Notes under the pieces: generated by a model
Told to the model about the DNA's origin: nothing
The model's input: the letters and a program-made list of their open reading frames with translations, nothing else
Database searches by the model: none
Shown here: positions 52,522-61,547 of the stretch, piece by piece
How the letters are laid out: every line of letters starts with the position of its first letter
Position numbering within the stretch: the stretch's first letter is position 1
Program-made: the position numbers and the translations under genes
Assembly (NCBI GenBank): GCA_963838035.1
Contig: CAWIPM010000009.1
Coordinates: forward strand, 1 to 64,000
DNA from: CAVVNN01 sp963838035
GTDB taxonomy: Bacteria; Actinomycetota; Thermoleophilia; Solirubrobacterales; 70-9
Direction of reading: 5' to 3'
Length of the DNA stretch: 64,000 nt

Positions 52522-52555
52522 CTCCGGCCAGCCAACCAGTCCCGGAGAACGTCTT

Positions 52556-53599
52556 TTGGAGGATTCGCCAGCACCCCGGGCGGGGCGCCGCCATCGTCGC
52601 CCCCCCCGCCGTCCCGAACGCCAGCAGATCCTGCTGCGCCGTGGCCTGGCCCTAGGCGGGGCGCTGATCGTGCTCATCCTGCTCGTGCTCGGGGTAAAGG
52701 GCTGTCTCGACGCCCAGGCCGAACGCGCGCTGAGCGGCTACGCGCGCAACGTCACCCAGATCGTCGACGAGACCCAGGGAACCAGCAAGGGCTTCTTCGG
52801 CAAGCTCGAAGAACCGGGCAGCCTCTCGGTCACCGAGTTCGTCGCCGAGGTCAACGCCGACCGCAGCGCGATGGACAACTACGTGACGCGGATCGACAGT
52901 CTCAGCGCTCCCGGCGACATGGGACACGCCCAGAGCGCGCTCGAGCTGGTCTACGAGCTGCGTGGCGCCGCGATGAGCGAGATCGCCAACAAGATGAGCA
53001 CCGCACTGGGGAATGTCGGCTCCCAGCAGGCGGTCGACGACATCACGCGGCAGATGGCGAAGCTGGCGGCGAGCGACCAGCTCTACGCGGCCGTGGTGCG
53101 ACCGGAGATCGACGGCGTGCTCGCGAACAACGGGATCGAAGGCGACGACGTGCCGAAGAGCGTCTTCGTGCCCGACGGGACCAAGTGGCTCGATCCGGCG
53201 ACAGTCGGGGCGGCGCTGGGCCAGGTGAGCAACTCGACCGGCTCGACGACACCCGGCGTGCACGGCCTCGGCCTCGCCGGCACCAGCGTCAACGGGACCG
53301 AATTGACGGCCGGCTCGTCGACGAGCGTATCCGGCAAAGAAACCCCCGAAGTGGAAGTGCGGGTGGAAAACCAGGGCGAATCGACTGAGAACGGGGTGAC
53401 GGTCGCGGTGACCGTGAACGGCGGCAGCCCCCTGCAGCAGACGATCAGCAGCATCGGGGTGGGTGAAACCGAATCGGTGACGATTCCGTTGACGCCGGCG
53501 CCAAAAGGCCAGGTCACACTCGAAGTGAACGTGCACCCGGTCCCCGGCGAGCAGATCTCCAGCAACAACATCGCCAGCTACACCGTCAACTTCGAATAG
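52556..53599 (+). CDS. Membrane-anchored extracytoplasmic protein with CARDB-like C-terminal domain
   Basis: 347 residues from a TTG at 52556 with GGAGAA upstream. A basic N-terminus and one membrane helix (about 29-48) precede a mostly helical region (about 50-210: VDETQGTSKGFFGKLEEPGS) and, from about 255, an Ig-like domain with EVEVRVENQGESTENGVTVA and GETESVTIPLTPAPKGQVTL, typical of CARDB domains. Function unknown. It is divergent from the kinase gene and may be part of the same wall-associated system. Confidence 0.78.
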   Translation: MEDSPAPRAGRRHRRPPRRPERQQILLRRGLALGGALIVLILLVLGVKGCLDAQAERALSGYARNVTQIVDETQGTSKGFFGKLEEPGSLSVTEFVAEVNADRSAMDNYVTRIDSLSAPGDMGHAQSALELVYELRGAAMSEIANKMSTALGNVGSQQAVDDITRQMAKLAASDQLYAAVVRPEIDGVLANNGIEGDDVPKSVFVPDGTKWLDPATVGAALGQVSNSTGSTTPGVHGLGLAGTSVNGTELTAGSSTSVSGKETPEVEVRVENQGESTENGVTVAVTVNGGSPLQQTISSIGVGETESVTIPLTPAPKGQVTLEVNVHPVPGEQISSNNIASYTVNFE

Positions 53600-53612
53600 C
53601 GGGGAGGGCGGG

Positions 53613-54446
53613 ATGCGGATCGCCTATCTCGGGCCGGCCGGCACGTTCACGGAAGACGCCTTGGCCGAAGCCGCGCGGGGCTTCGAGTTCGAGCCGCTGC
53701 GCACGGAGACCATCCACGACGCGATCCTCGCGGTCGAGCGCGGCGAGGCCGAGCGCGCGCTGGTGCCGTTCGAGAACTCGATCGAGGGCTCGGTCCGCAG
53801 CACCCTGGACACCCTCGCCTTCGACACGAAGGCGGTGGCGATCGTCGGTGAGCATGACTTCGCGGTTCGGGCTCACCTGATCGCGCGGGCCGGCGTCGAG
53901 CTGGAGGCGATCGAGGCCGTTCTCTCGCATCCCCAGCCACTCGCCCAGTGCGCACGCTTCCTACGTGAGCAGCTTCCCACGGTGGAACGGCGAAGCGTGA
54001 GCAGCACGGCGGCGGCGGTGCGCATGGTCGGCGAGTCGAGCCGCCCCTGGGCTGCGATCGGCGCCCGCTCCGCTGCGGAGCTCTACGGCTGCGCGATCCT
54101 GCGCGAGGGGATCGAGGACGAGCCCGACAACGTCACCCGCTTCGTCTGGATCGCGCCGCAGGCGACCCGGCCTTCCGGCGAGGGCCCATGGAAGACCTCA
54201 CTCGTCTTCTCCGAGCTTGGGGAGGACCACCCGGGGGCGCTGGTGGAGGCTCTGCAGGAGTTCTCGTCGCGAGATATCAATCTCTCCCGCATCGAGTCCC
54301 GCCCGCTGCGCAGGGGCCTCGGCCGCTACATGTTCTTCTGCGACCTCGAGGGAGCCGCCACGGATTCCGTGGTGGCGGAGGCGATCGAACAGCTCCGCGC
54401 CAAGGCCGAATCGGTGCGCATCCTGGGCTCCTACCCGATCAGGTAA
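53613..54446 (+). CDS. pheA: Prephenate dehydratase
   Basis: Converts prephenate to phenylpyruvate for phenylalanine. 277 residues. The catalytic domain has RIAYLGPAGTFTEDALAEAA, VPFENSIEGSVRSTLDTL, LSHPQPLAQCARFL, SSTAAAVRMVGES and NVTRFVWIAP, with the TRF motif. The ACT regulatory domain follows (KTSLVFSELGEDHPGALVEA, LSRIESRPLRRGLGRYMFFC), which binds Phe for feedback control. It starts 13 bp after the previous stop, so co-transcription is possible. Confidence 0.95.
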   Translation: MRIAYLGPAGTFTEDALAEAARGFEFEPLRTETIHDAILAVERGEAERALVPFENSIEGSVRSTLDTLAFDTKAVAIVGEHDFAVRAHLIARAGVELEAIEAVLSHPQPLAQCARFLREQLPTVERRSVSSTAAAVRMVGESSRPWAAIGARSAAELYGCAILREGIEDEPDNVTRFVWIAPQATRPSGEGPWKTSLVFSELGEDHPGALVEALQEFSSRDINLSRIESRPLRRGLGRYMFFCDLEGAATDSVVAEAIEQLRAKAESVRILGSYPIR

Positions 54447-54457
54447 GGCCGCGTGCG

Positions 54458-54463
54458 TAGAAT
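54458..54463 (+). promoter_or_regulatory. -10 box of the HNH nuclease gene
   Basis: TAGAAT, 11 nt before the ATG at 54475. Close to the -10 consensus, with a very short leader and no Shine-Dalgarno. Confidence 0.5.
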
Positions 54464-54474
54464 TCCCCAGCACC

Positions 54475-54981
54475 ATGGCACGCGTCCTGGTGCTCAACGC
54501 GACGTATGAGCCGATCAACGTCTGCACGTTGAGACGCGCCGCTGTGCTGCTGCTGAAGGAGAAGGCGGAGTTGCTGGAGCAGCGCGAGGGTGCGCTCCAC
54601 TCCGAGCACATGACGATGGAGCGGCCAGACGTGATCCGCCTCGTCAGCTACGTGCGGATACCTCGCGAGGCACACCGCCGCAAGATCACCCGGCGGGCGG
54701 TACTCGCCCGCGACTCCTGGACCTGCCAGTACTGCGGCTCGAAGAAGTCGGGCCTGACCGTCGATCACGTGATCCCCCGCAGCCGCGGCGGCAAATCCGT
54801 CTGGGAGAACATCGTCGCCGCCTGCGCCAGCTGCAACCGCCGCAAGGGAAACCGGTTGCCCCGAGAGATCCAGATGCATCCCCGCAGCAACCCCAAGGCC
54901 CCGGGCCCGACGGTCTTCATCCAGGTGGCGAGCCCGAGCATCCCGCCGGCCTGGCAGCAGTACTTACCCGCGGCCGCGTAG
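54475..54981 (+). CDS. HNH endonuclease family protein
   Basis: 168 residues from the ATG at 54475; the open frame upstream is antisense-type sequence inside pheA. ARVLVLNATYEPINVCTLRR at the start, then the zinc-supported HNH fold: CQYCGSKKSGLTVDHVIPRS, RGGKSVWENIVAACASCNRR, KGNRLP. The two CxxC pairs bind zinc and the DHV His is catalytic. This standalone type is widespread in actinobacteria near the origin. Its target is unknown, and a role in DNA repair or processing is inferred only. Confidence 0.9.
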   Translation: MARVLVLNATYEPINVCTLRRAAVLLLKEKAELLEQREGALHSEHMTMERPDVIRLVSYVRIPREAHRRKITRRAVLARDSWTCQYCGSKKSGLTVDHVIPRSRGGKSVWENIVAACASCNRRKGNRLPREIQMHPRSNPKAPGPTVFIQVASPSIPPAWQQYLPAAA

Positions 54982-55012
54982 GGCCGGCCCGCGGTGGGCG
55001 GAGTGGGCCCTA
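54979..55012. terminator. Possible bidirectional terminator between HNH gene and gyrA
   Basis: TAGGGCC (54979-54985) and GGCCCTA (55006-55012) form a 7-bp inverted repeat with a 20-nt GC-rich loop. The arms contain the stop codons of both convergent genes. No U-tract follows, so it may only be a stable hairpin. Confidence 0.35.
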
Positions 55013-57526
55013 CCCTTCCGCGCCGTCGTGATTGGCGGCCCCGGGCAGTTCCTCCGGCGCCGAATCGGTCGGCGCCTCCGTTTCGGACTCGACCACCAGC
55101 GCCACCGCGCTCACCCGGTCGTCGTCCTTGATGTTCATCACCTTGACCCCCTGGGTCGGCCGGCCCATCTGGGAAATGCCGCCGACCGAGGTTCGCTGCA
55201 CCATCCCGTTCTGGGAGATGAAGAGCAGCTCCTGGTGCTCGTGGACGATCAGGGCGCCGGCGAGGCCGCCCTTCTTCGCGGTCAGCTTCGCGGTCAGCAC
55301 GCCCTTCGTGCCGCGGCCCTTGATCGGGTACTCCGCCACCGGCGTGCGCTTTCCGTACCCGTTCTCGGTGACGACGAACAGCTCGGTGTCGTCGCGGGCG
55401 ATGTCCATCGCCAGCACCCGGTTGTCTTTGTCGGAGACGTTCATCCCCTTGATCCCGCTGGTGTCGCGGCCCATCGGCCGCACACGCTCCTCAGAGAAGC
55501 GCGAGGCGTGGCCGGAGTGGGAGACCATCAGGATGTCGTCTTCGCCGGAGGTGAGCCTGACCTGGACCAGCTCGTCGCCCTCTCGGACCTTGATCGCGAT
55601 GATCCCATCGGCGCGGATCGGGGTGTTGTAGGCGAGGAACTCCGTTTTCTTGATCTGGCCCTTTGCGGTGGCGAAGGCGAGGAACTTGTTCTCTTTGAAG
55701 TCGCGGGTGGGGATCACCGCCATCACTTTCTCGCCCTCGCGCAGGGGCAGCAGGTTGACGAGCGAGCTGCCTTTCGCCGTACGCGAGCCCTCGGGCAGCT
55801 CGTAGACCTTGAGCCGGTAGACCTTGCCTCGGTTGGTGAAGAAGAGCAGGAAGTCGTGGGTCGAGCAGATGTGAAGGTGGGCGATGTAGTCGTCCTCCTT
55901 GAGGTTCATCCCCATCACCCCGACCCCGCCGCGGTGCTGCTGGCGGTAGGTGGCGAGCGGCAGCCGCTTGACGTATCCAGAGGCGGTCAGGGAGATCACC
56001 ATCTGCTGGTCGGCGATCATGTCCTCGATTCCGACGTCGCCCTCGAAGTGGGCCAGCTCCGTGCGCCGCTCGTCGCCATAGGACTCGACGATTTCAGCCA
56101 GCTCCTCCTTGACCAGGCCCATCACCTTGGACTCGTCGCCGAGAATCGTCCGCAGCTCGCCGATCCGCTCCGTCAGGTCCGCGTGCTCGGCTCGGACCTT
56201 GTCGGCCTCCAACGCCGTCAGGCGCTGCAGGCGCATGTCGAGGATCGCCTGCGCCTGCTCGCGAGAGAGCTCGAACTGCGAGATCAATCCATCTCGCGCG
56301 TCGTCGGGGTCGGCCGAGGCGCGGATCAACTTGATCACCGCGTCGAGGTTGTCCAGGGCGACCAGCAGCCCCTCGAGGATGTGGGCGCGAGCCTCGGCCC
56401 GGCGCAGTTCGTACTGGGTGCGGCGGGTGACCACCTCGCGCTGATGGTCGACGTAATGATGGATCAGCTCCAGCAGGCTCAGCGTGCGCGGCACGCCGTC
56501 GACCAACGCCACCATGTTGGCGCCGAAGGTCGTCTGCATGGCTGTTTTCTTGTAGAGGTTGTTGAGAACGACCTTGGCCGGCGGGCCGCCGCGTTTCAAC
56601 TCGATGACCAGCCGCATGCCACTGCCGTCCGACTCGTCGCGAAGGTCGGAGATCCCCTCCAGTTTCTTGTCCCGGGCGAGGTCGGCGATCTTGGTGACCA
56701 GGCCACCGTCGCCGAGCTTCTTGACGGTGAACGGCAACTCGGTGACGACGATCGCCTCCTTGCCTCCCTTCAGCGGCTCGACGTGGGCGCGGGCCCGAAC
56801 CCTGATGCTGCCCCGTCCCGACGCATAGGCGTCGCGGATCCCCTCGCGGCTCATGATCCCGCCGCCCGGGAAGTCGGGGCCCTTGACGTGCTCCATCAGG
56901 CCCGCCAGGTCGATCTCGGGGTCGTCGATGTACGCCGCTACCGCGCCGGCCACCTCGCGCAGGTTGTGCGGCGGGATGTTCGTCGCCATTCCGACCGCGA
57001 TTCCCGAGGTGCCGTTGACGAGTAGGTTCGGGAAGCGCGCCGGCAGGACCAGCGGCTCCTGGGTCGATTCGTCGTAGTTGGGCCCGAAGTCGACGGTGTC
57101 GGCGTCGATATCGCGCAGCAGCTCGGTCGCGAGCCGGGTGAGGCGCGCCTCGGTGTACCTCATCGCCGCCGCCGGGTCGTCGTCGATCGAGCCGAAGTTG
57201 CCCTGGCCGTCGACGAGCAGGTAGCGCAGGGAGAAGTCCTGCGCCATCCGCACCAGGGTGTCGTAGATCGCCGAGTCGCCGTGCGGGTGGTACTTGCCCA
57301 TCACCTCACCGACGATGAACGCGCACTTGCGATACGCCCGGGTCGGCTGCAGGCCGACGTCGTGCATCGCGTAGAGCACACGGCGGTGGACCGGCTTGAG
57401 CCCATCGCGCGCATCCGGCAGCGCCCGGCCGACGATCACGCTCATCGCGTAATCGAGATAGGACGACCGCATCTCCTTCTCGAGCTCGCGCTCCTCGATC
57501 CGACCGGTCAAAGCGTCAAGTGCCAT
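55010..57526 (-). CDS. gyrA: DNA gyrase subunit A
   Basis: 838 residues. The breakage-reunion domain has GRALPDARDGLKPVHRRVLY, YHPHGDSAIYDTLVRMAQD (quinolone-determining region, with Ser and Asp at the usual sensitive positions), and AAAMRYTEARLT with the catalytic Tyr. The C-terminal beta-pinwheel runs from about residue 510 and includes the GyrA-box region (RTAKGSSLVNLLPL) and repeated blades. An acidic tail ends the protein. ATG with GGAGAAA upstream. gyrB lies 25 bp upstream on the same strand. The enzyme introduces negative supercoils. Confidence 0.97.
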   Translation of the reverse strand: MALDALTGRIEERELEKEMRSSYLDYAMSVIVGRALPDARDGLKPVHRRVLYAMHDVGLQPTRAYRKCAFIVGEVMGKYHPHGDSAIYDTLVRMAQDFSLRYLLVDGQGNFGSIDDDPAAAMRYTEARLTRLATELLRDIDADTVDFGPNYDESTQEPLVLPARFPNLLVNGTSGIAVGMATNIPPHNLREVAGAVAAYIDDPEIDLAGLMEHVKGPDFPGGGIMSREGIRDAYASGRGSIRVRARAHVEPLKGGKEAIVVTELPFTVKKLGDGGLVTKIADLARDKKLEGISDLRDESDGSGMRLVIELKRGGPPAKVVLNNLYKKTAMQTTFGANMVALVDGVPRTLSLLELIHHYVDHQREVVTRRTQYELRRAEARAHILEGLLVALDNLDAVIKLIRASADPDDARDGLISQFELSREQAQAILDMRLQRLTALEADKVRAEHADLTERIGELRTILGDESKVMGLVKEELAEIVESYGDERRTELAHFEGDVGIEDMIADQQMVISLTASGYVKRLPLATYRQQHRGGVGVMGMNLKEDDYIAHLHICSTHDFLLFFTNRGKVYRLKVYELPEGSRTAKGSSLVNLLPLREGEKVMAVIPTRDFKENKFLAFATAKGQIKKTEFLAYNTPIRADGIIAIKVREGDELVQVRLTSGEDDILMVSHSGHASRFSEERVRPMGRDTSGIKGMNVSDKDNRVLAMDIARDDTELFVVTENGYGKRTPVAEYPIKGRGTKGVLTAKLTAKKGGLAGALIVHEHQELLFISQNGMVQRTSVGGISQMGRPTQGVKVMNIKDDDRVSAVALVVESETEAPTDSAPEELPGAANHDGAEG

Positions 57527-57551
57527 TCAGCGTTTCTCCGTTCGGGCCGAG

Positions 57552-59969
57552 TCAGACATCGAGGAAGCGGACCTCCTTTGCGTGGTTCTCGATGAACTCG
57601 CGCCTCGGGCCCACCTGGTCGCCCATCAGCATCGAGAAGATCTGATCGGCGGCGGTGGCGTCTTCGAGCGTGACCCGGGCCAGCGTGCGGCTGGCTGGGT
57701 CCATCGTCGTCTCGCGCAGCTGCTCTGCGTTCATCTCGCCAAGTCCCTTGAACCGCGTCAGCTGAACTCCGTGCCGAGCCAGATCGAGCACCGCGCCGCG
57801 CAGCGTCTGGAACGAGATCGCGGCGCCGCGGCGCTCGCCGAGCCGAACCTCGAACGGGGGGCGCCCGACCTGCTTCAGCAGCGCCTCGTGGACCTCGACG
57901 AACTTGCGGTAGTCGAAATGGGAGAACAGCGCGGCGGGTAGTCGGTGGGTGCGGGCGAGACCGCTCCTTCGCTCGATCGCCTTGACGACGAGCAGCTCGT
58001 CGGTGACCTCGAGCACCTCGGTGTCGAACGGGGCTCCCTCGGGCGCCACCGCGCCCATCAGCTTGGCTGCGGCAGAAACACTGCCGACCGCCTCGTCGAG
58101 CAGGTTGGACTCCTCCAGGAAGCGCACCAGGTCATGTCCGAACTCAGCCTGCAGCGAGGAGCCCCAGCCCTCGTACTCCTTTGAGCGCCGGACATAGGCC
58201 TGCCAGCGGCTCGGGGTCAGCTTCTTCGAGCTGCCGGTGGCATCGATGAGCTCGAATTCCTCGAGCTTGCCGCGCAGCAACAGCTCCTCGAGTTCCGACT
58301 CACGCTCCAGATAGGTCTCCTGGTTGCCCTGCTTGACCCGGTAGAGCGGAGGTTTGGCGATGTAGACATATCCGGCGTCGATCAGCTGCGGCATCTGCCG
58401 GTAGAGGAAGGTCAGGACCAGGGTGCGGATGTGGGCGCCGTCGACGTCCGCGTCGGTCGCCATCACGATCTTGTGGTACCTGGCGTCGTCGAGGTCGAAC
58501 TCGTCGTGGACCCCGGTTCCGATCGCCGTGATCAGCGCCTGGATCTCGTTGTTGGCCAGAACCTTGTCGATCCGGCTCTTCTCGACGTTGATGATCTTTC
58601 CGCGCAGGGGCAGCACCGCCTGCGTGTTGCGGTCGCGGGCCTGCTTCGCCGAGCCGCCGGCGGAGTCCCCCTCGACGACGAAGATCTCGGCCAGGCTCGG
58701 GTCCTTGACCGTGCAGTCGGCGAGCTTGCCGGGCAAGGTCGAGTTCTCCAGCGCCGACTTGCGGGTCAGATCGCGCGCCTTGCGGGCGGCGGCGCGCGCC
58801 CTTGAGGCGTCGATCGCCTTGCCGATGACCCGGCGGGCGTCGGCGGGATTCTCCTCCAGGTACTCGCCGAGCTTTCGGTTTACGGTCTCCTCGACCAGGC
58901 CCCGAATCGGCGGGTTGCCGAGTTTGGTCTTGGTCTGGCCCTCGAACTGCGGGTCGTGCAACTTGACCGAGATCACCGCGGTAAGGCCCTCGCGCACGTC
59001 CTCGCCGGCGAGGTTGTCGTCTTTCTCTTTCAACAGCCCTTTGTTGCGGGCGTAGGCGTTCAATGTCCGGGTCAGCGCTGCGCGGAAGCCGGAGAGGTGG
59101 GTCCCTCCCTCGTGGGTGTTGATGTTGTTGGCGAAGCTGAAGATCGACTCCTGATAGGAGGTGTTCCACTGCATCGCCACCTCGACCTGTCCCTCGTCTT
59201 TGCTGCCCTCGAAGAAGATGACCTTGCGATGCACCTCGTCCTTGTTTTCGTTGAGATGGCGGACGAAGTCCTCGATCCCCCCCTCGTACTGGAAGGTGAC
59301 GCTATTGGTCTGGCCGCGCTCGTCGATCAGCTCGATCTTCAGCCCACGGGTGAGAAAGGCGGTCTCACGCAGACGCTCGGCGAGGGTCTGGAAGTCGAAC
59401 TCGATCTCTTCGAAGATCTCGAGGTCGGGCAGAAAGGTGATCTCGGTGCCTTGCTCTTTGGTCGCGGCGCCCTTCGCCAGGTCCGACATCGGCTTGCCCC
59501 GCTCGTAGTCCTGCGACCAGACGTGGCCGTCGCGGCTGATCTCCAGGTGGAGCCGCTCCGAGAGCGCGTTGACCACCGAGACACCGACGCCGTGCAACCC
59601 ACCCGAGACCTTGTACCCACCTCCGTCACCGAACTTGCCGCCGGCATGGAGAACGGTCAGCACCACCTCGGCGGCCGGGCGCTGCTCTTTCTCCATCGTC
59701 TCGACCGGGATGCCACGGCCGTCGTCTCGCACCGTGCAGCTGTTGTCGGGGTGCAGAGTGACGCAGACGCTGTCGCAGTGGCCCGCCAGCGCCTCGTCGA
59801 CCGAGTTGTCGACGACCTCATAGACGAGGTGGTGCAGGCCGCGCGGGCCGGTGGAGCCGATGTACATACCCGGTCGCTTGCGAACCGCTTCCAGTCCCTC
59901 GAGGACGGTGATGTCCTTGGCGCCATAGGAGTCCGAGGCTTGGGCAGGCTTGGTTTTCTTCTCGGGCAA
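57552..59969 (-). CDS. gyrB: DNA gyrase subunit B, with long C-terminal insertion
   Basis: ATPase subunit of gyrase. A TTG at 59969 with GGAAGGGA about 5 nt upstream gives 805 residues; a GTG at 60023 is in frame but lies inside the leader hairpin. GHKL motifs: YEVVDNSVDEALAGH, VRDDGRGIPV and GGLHGVGVSVVNALS. TOPRIM: VEGDSAGGSAKQARDR and MATDADVDGAHI. Between the TOPRIM part and RFKGLGEMNAEQL lies an insertion of about 160 residues, which is absent from mycobacterial GyrB but present in E. coli-type GyrB. Residues around RREFIENHAKEVRFLDV end the protein as in actinobacteria. Confidence 0.96.
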   Translation of the reverse strand: MPEKKTKPAQASDSYGAKDITVLEGLEAVRKRPGMYIGSTGPRGLHHLVYEVVDNSVDEALAGHCDSVCVTLHPDNSCTVRDDGRGIPVETMEKEQRPAAEVVLTVLHAGGKFGDGGGYKVSGGLHGVGVSVVNALSERLHLEISRDGHVWSQDYERGKPMSDLAKGAATKEQGTEITFLPDLEIFEEIEFDFQTLAERLRETAFLTRGLKIELIDERGQTNSVTFQYEGGIEDFVRHLNENKDEVHRKVIFFEGSKDEGQVEVAMQWNTSYQESIFSFANNINTHEGGTHLSGFRAALTRTLNAYARNKGLLKEKDDNLAGEDVREGLTAVISVKLHDPQFEGQTKTKLGNPPIRGLVEETVNRKLGEYLEENPADARRVIGKAIDASRARAAARKARDLTRKSALENSTLPGKLADCTVKDPSLAEIFVVEGDSAGGSAKQARDRNTQAVLPLRGKIINVEKSRIDKVLANNEIQALITAIGTGVHDEFDLDDARYHKIVMATDADVDGAHIRTLVLTFLYRQMPQLIDAGYVYIAKPPLYRVKQGNQETYLERESELEELLLRGKLEEFELIDATGSSKKLTPSRWQAYVRRSKEYEGWGSSLQAEFGHDLVRFLEESNLLDEAVGSVSAAAKLMGAVAPEGAPFDTEVLEVTDELLVVKAIERRSGLARTHRLPAALFSHFDYRKFVEVHEALLKQVGRPPFEVRLGERRGAAISFQTLRGAVLDLARHGVQLTRFKGLGEMNAEQLRETTMDPASRTLARVTLEDATAADQIFSMLMGDQVGPRREFIENHAKEVRFLDV

Positions 59970-59988
59970 TGAATCCCTTCCGGTTCTC

Positions 59989-60034
59989 ACAGAAAACCCC
60001 GACTGCCTGGAGGCCTGCTCCACACCGGTCGGGG
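59989..60034 (-). terminator. Intrinsic terminator or attenuator in the gyrB leader
   Basis: On the minus strand CCCCGAC (60034-60028) pairs with GTCGGGG (60003-59997), and a smaller GGAG/CTCC stem sits inside the loop. TTTTCTGT follows at once. This is a good rho-independent terminator. It sits after dciA and only about 20 nt before the gyrB start, so it either ends the dnaA-recF-dciA transcript or attenuates gyrB. Confidence 0.6.
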
Positions 60035-60127
60035 CACCGAACTAGTTGACATAAGGATACCAGTTAAGCCCTCCGGAACCTCGGCTCCCTCAACACAAAA
60101 GCCCTGCAAATCGTGAAATAAGTGCGA

Positions 60128-60433
60128 TTATGGACGGGCGCGGTTGACACGAAACCGGAGGCTCTCCGGCGCCGACCCCCGCAGACGCTCGCGGAGGCGC
60201 TCCAGCAGCTGGGCCTGCATCAAGCTCAGCTCGTCCGCCCAGACCGCGTCGGCGCACTCGATCGTCACCTCTCCACCCCGCTCCGAGACAGGCTCGGCCC
60301 GGGCCGCCAGCTGGGGGCCTACGGCCTCCGGCCAGACCGCCTGGATCGCGGCCAGCGGTGTCTGCGGGGCGGCCTGCTCGCGCGCTGCTCGGATTGCCCT
60401 CGCGGCGGGCCGCGGCGAGCGGCGGTGGGTCAC
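60128..60433 (-). CDS. dciA: DUF721 protein (DciA-like helicase loader)
   Basis: 101 residues from a GTG at 60433, 16 bp after the recF stop. PLAAIQAVWPEAVGPQLAAR, with the conserved W and the VG turn, then GEVTIECADAVWADELSLMQ and LLERLRERL, the KH-like DUF721 fold. DciA-type proteins load replicative helicase in bacteria without DnaC, and the position between recF and gyrB is typical for actinobacteria. The gene from here to gyrB is followed by a 158-bp leader region with a terminator. Confidence 0.88.
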   Translation of the reverse strand: MTHRRSPRPAARAIRAAREQAAPQTPLAAIQAVWPEAVGPQLAARAEPVSERGGEVTIECADAVWADELSLMQAQLLERLRERLRGSAPESLRFRVNRARP

Positions 60434-60449
60434 CGGCCGGCCTCGGGCA

Positions 60450-61541
60450 TCATGCCGCCGCCGCGTGTTGTGGGGCCTGCCAGGGCATGCGCACCACACT
60501 CGCCAGCGCCGCGGCGGGGACCGACTCCTCGTCGGCAGCGGTGATCAGCGCCTGCCCACCACGGAGGAGGCGCTTGACGAGCTGCTCGCGCCGGCCGGGG
60601 TCGAGCTCGCTCATCACGTCGTCGAGGAGCAGCAGCGGCGTCACCCGGCGGGCCTCCAGCAACGCGTCGCGCTCGGCAAAGAGCAGAGCCAGGAGGGCGG
60701 CGCGCTGCTGTCCCTGCGAGCCGTAGCGCCGCAGCGAGCGACCTTGCGCGGACAGCTTCAACTCGTCCAGGTGCGGGCCCCAGGAGGTGCGGCCGAGGCG
60801 CAGGTCCTGATCCCGCCGCTCGGACAGCCCATCGCGCAGCTCTTCGGCAGAGCCGCTCGCCCGTGGCGCGTACTCGATCGATGCCTGCTCCAGACCCAGC
60901 TCCCCGGCGCCGTCGGTGAAGGTCGCCGCCAACTCCTCCGTCGCCTCGGCGCGAGCCGCGACCAGCGGCTCGGCGGCCTCAGCCAGGGCCGCGTCCCATA
61001 CCTCGAGCCCGGCCGCGGCGCTACGCCCTGCGGCAACCCGGGCGATCAGCGCGTTGCGTTGGGCCAGGGCCTGGCCGAAGCGCTTGCGCAGCTCCGACCG
61101 TGACGGCCATCGCGCCGCGATAAACCGATCGAGGTGCGCCCGCCGCTCGGCCGGCGGGCCCTTGACCAGGGTCAGCCGATCCGGAGAGAAGACCGCGACC
61201 GGCGGCCGATGACGGGCCAACGCGCCCGGGTCGGCGGCGTTGCCGTCGAGCAGGTGGCGGCGGCCCTCGGTCCGGCTCACCGAGGCGAGCAGCAGGTGCG
61301 CCGGCCCCTCATCGTCGCGAACGGTCGCCTCCGCGCGCGCAAACGAGTCGCCGAAGGGGATCAGGTCGCGGCGGTCAGCGGTCCGGAACGACCGTCCGGT
61401 CAGGGCAAAGTAGACCGCCTCGACGAAATTGGTCTTACCGGCCCCGTTCGGGCCGAGGAGGCTGACGACCCCGGGGCCCAGCTCCACCCGAACGTGGTCG
61501 AGGCTCCGCAAGGGCCTCGCCTCGATGGCGGTGACCAGCAC
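60450..61541 (-). CDS. recF: DNA replication/repair protein RecF
   Basis: 363 residues, SMC-like ATPase acting at stalled replication forks and gaps with RecO and RecR. The start IEARPLRSLDHVRVELGPGV is followed by Walker A GPNGAGKTNFVEAVYFAL, the helical arm (AHLDRFIAARWPSRSEL), signature YGSQGQQRAALLALLFAE and Walker B LLLLDDVMSELDPGRREQL. It lies 6 bp after the dnaN stop on the same strand. Confidence 0.95.
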   Translation of the reverse strand: MLVTAIEARPLRSLDHVRVELGPGVVSLLGPNGAGKTNFVEAVYFALTGRSFRTADRRDLIPFGDSFARAEATVRDDEGPAHLLLASVSRTEGRRHLLDGNAADPGALARHRPPVAVFSPDRLTLVKGPPAERRAHLDRFIAARWPSRSELRKRFGQALAQRNALIARVAAGRSAAAGLEVWDAALAEAAEPLVAARAEATEELAATFTDGAGELGLEQASIEYAPRASGSAEELRDGLSERRDQDLRLGRTSWGPHLDELKLSAQGRSLRRYGSQGQQRAALLALLFAERDALLEARRVTPLLLLDDVMSELDPGRREQLVKRLLRGGQALITAADEESVPAAALASVVRMPWQAPQHAAAA

Positions 61542-61547
61542 GCTGCC

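Noticed and set aside
55028..57025. A 665-codon open frame antisense to gyrA
   Set aside because: It has the codon-position bias of a shadow frame and no recognisable motif, while gyrA is complete on the other strand.
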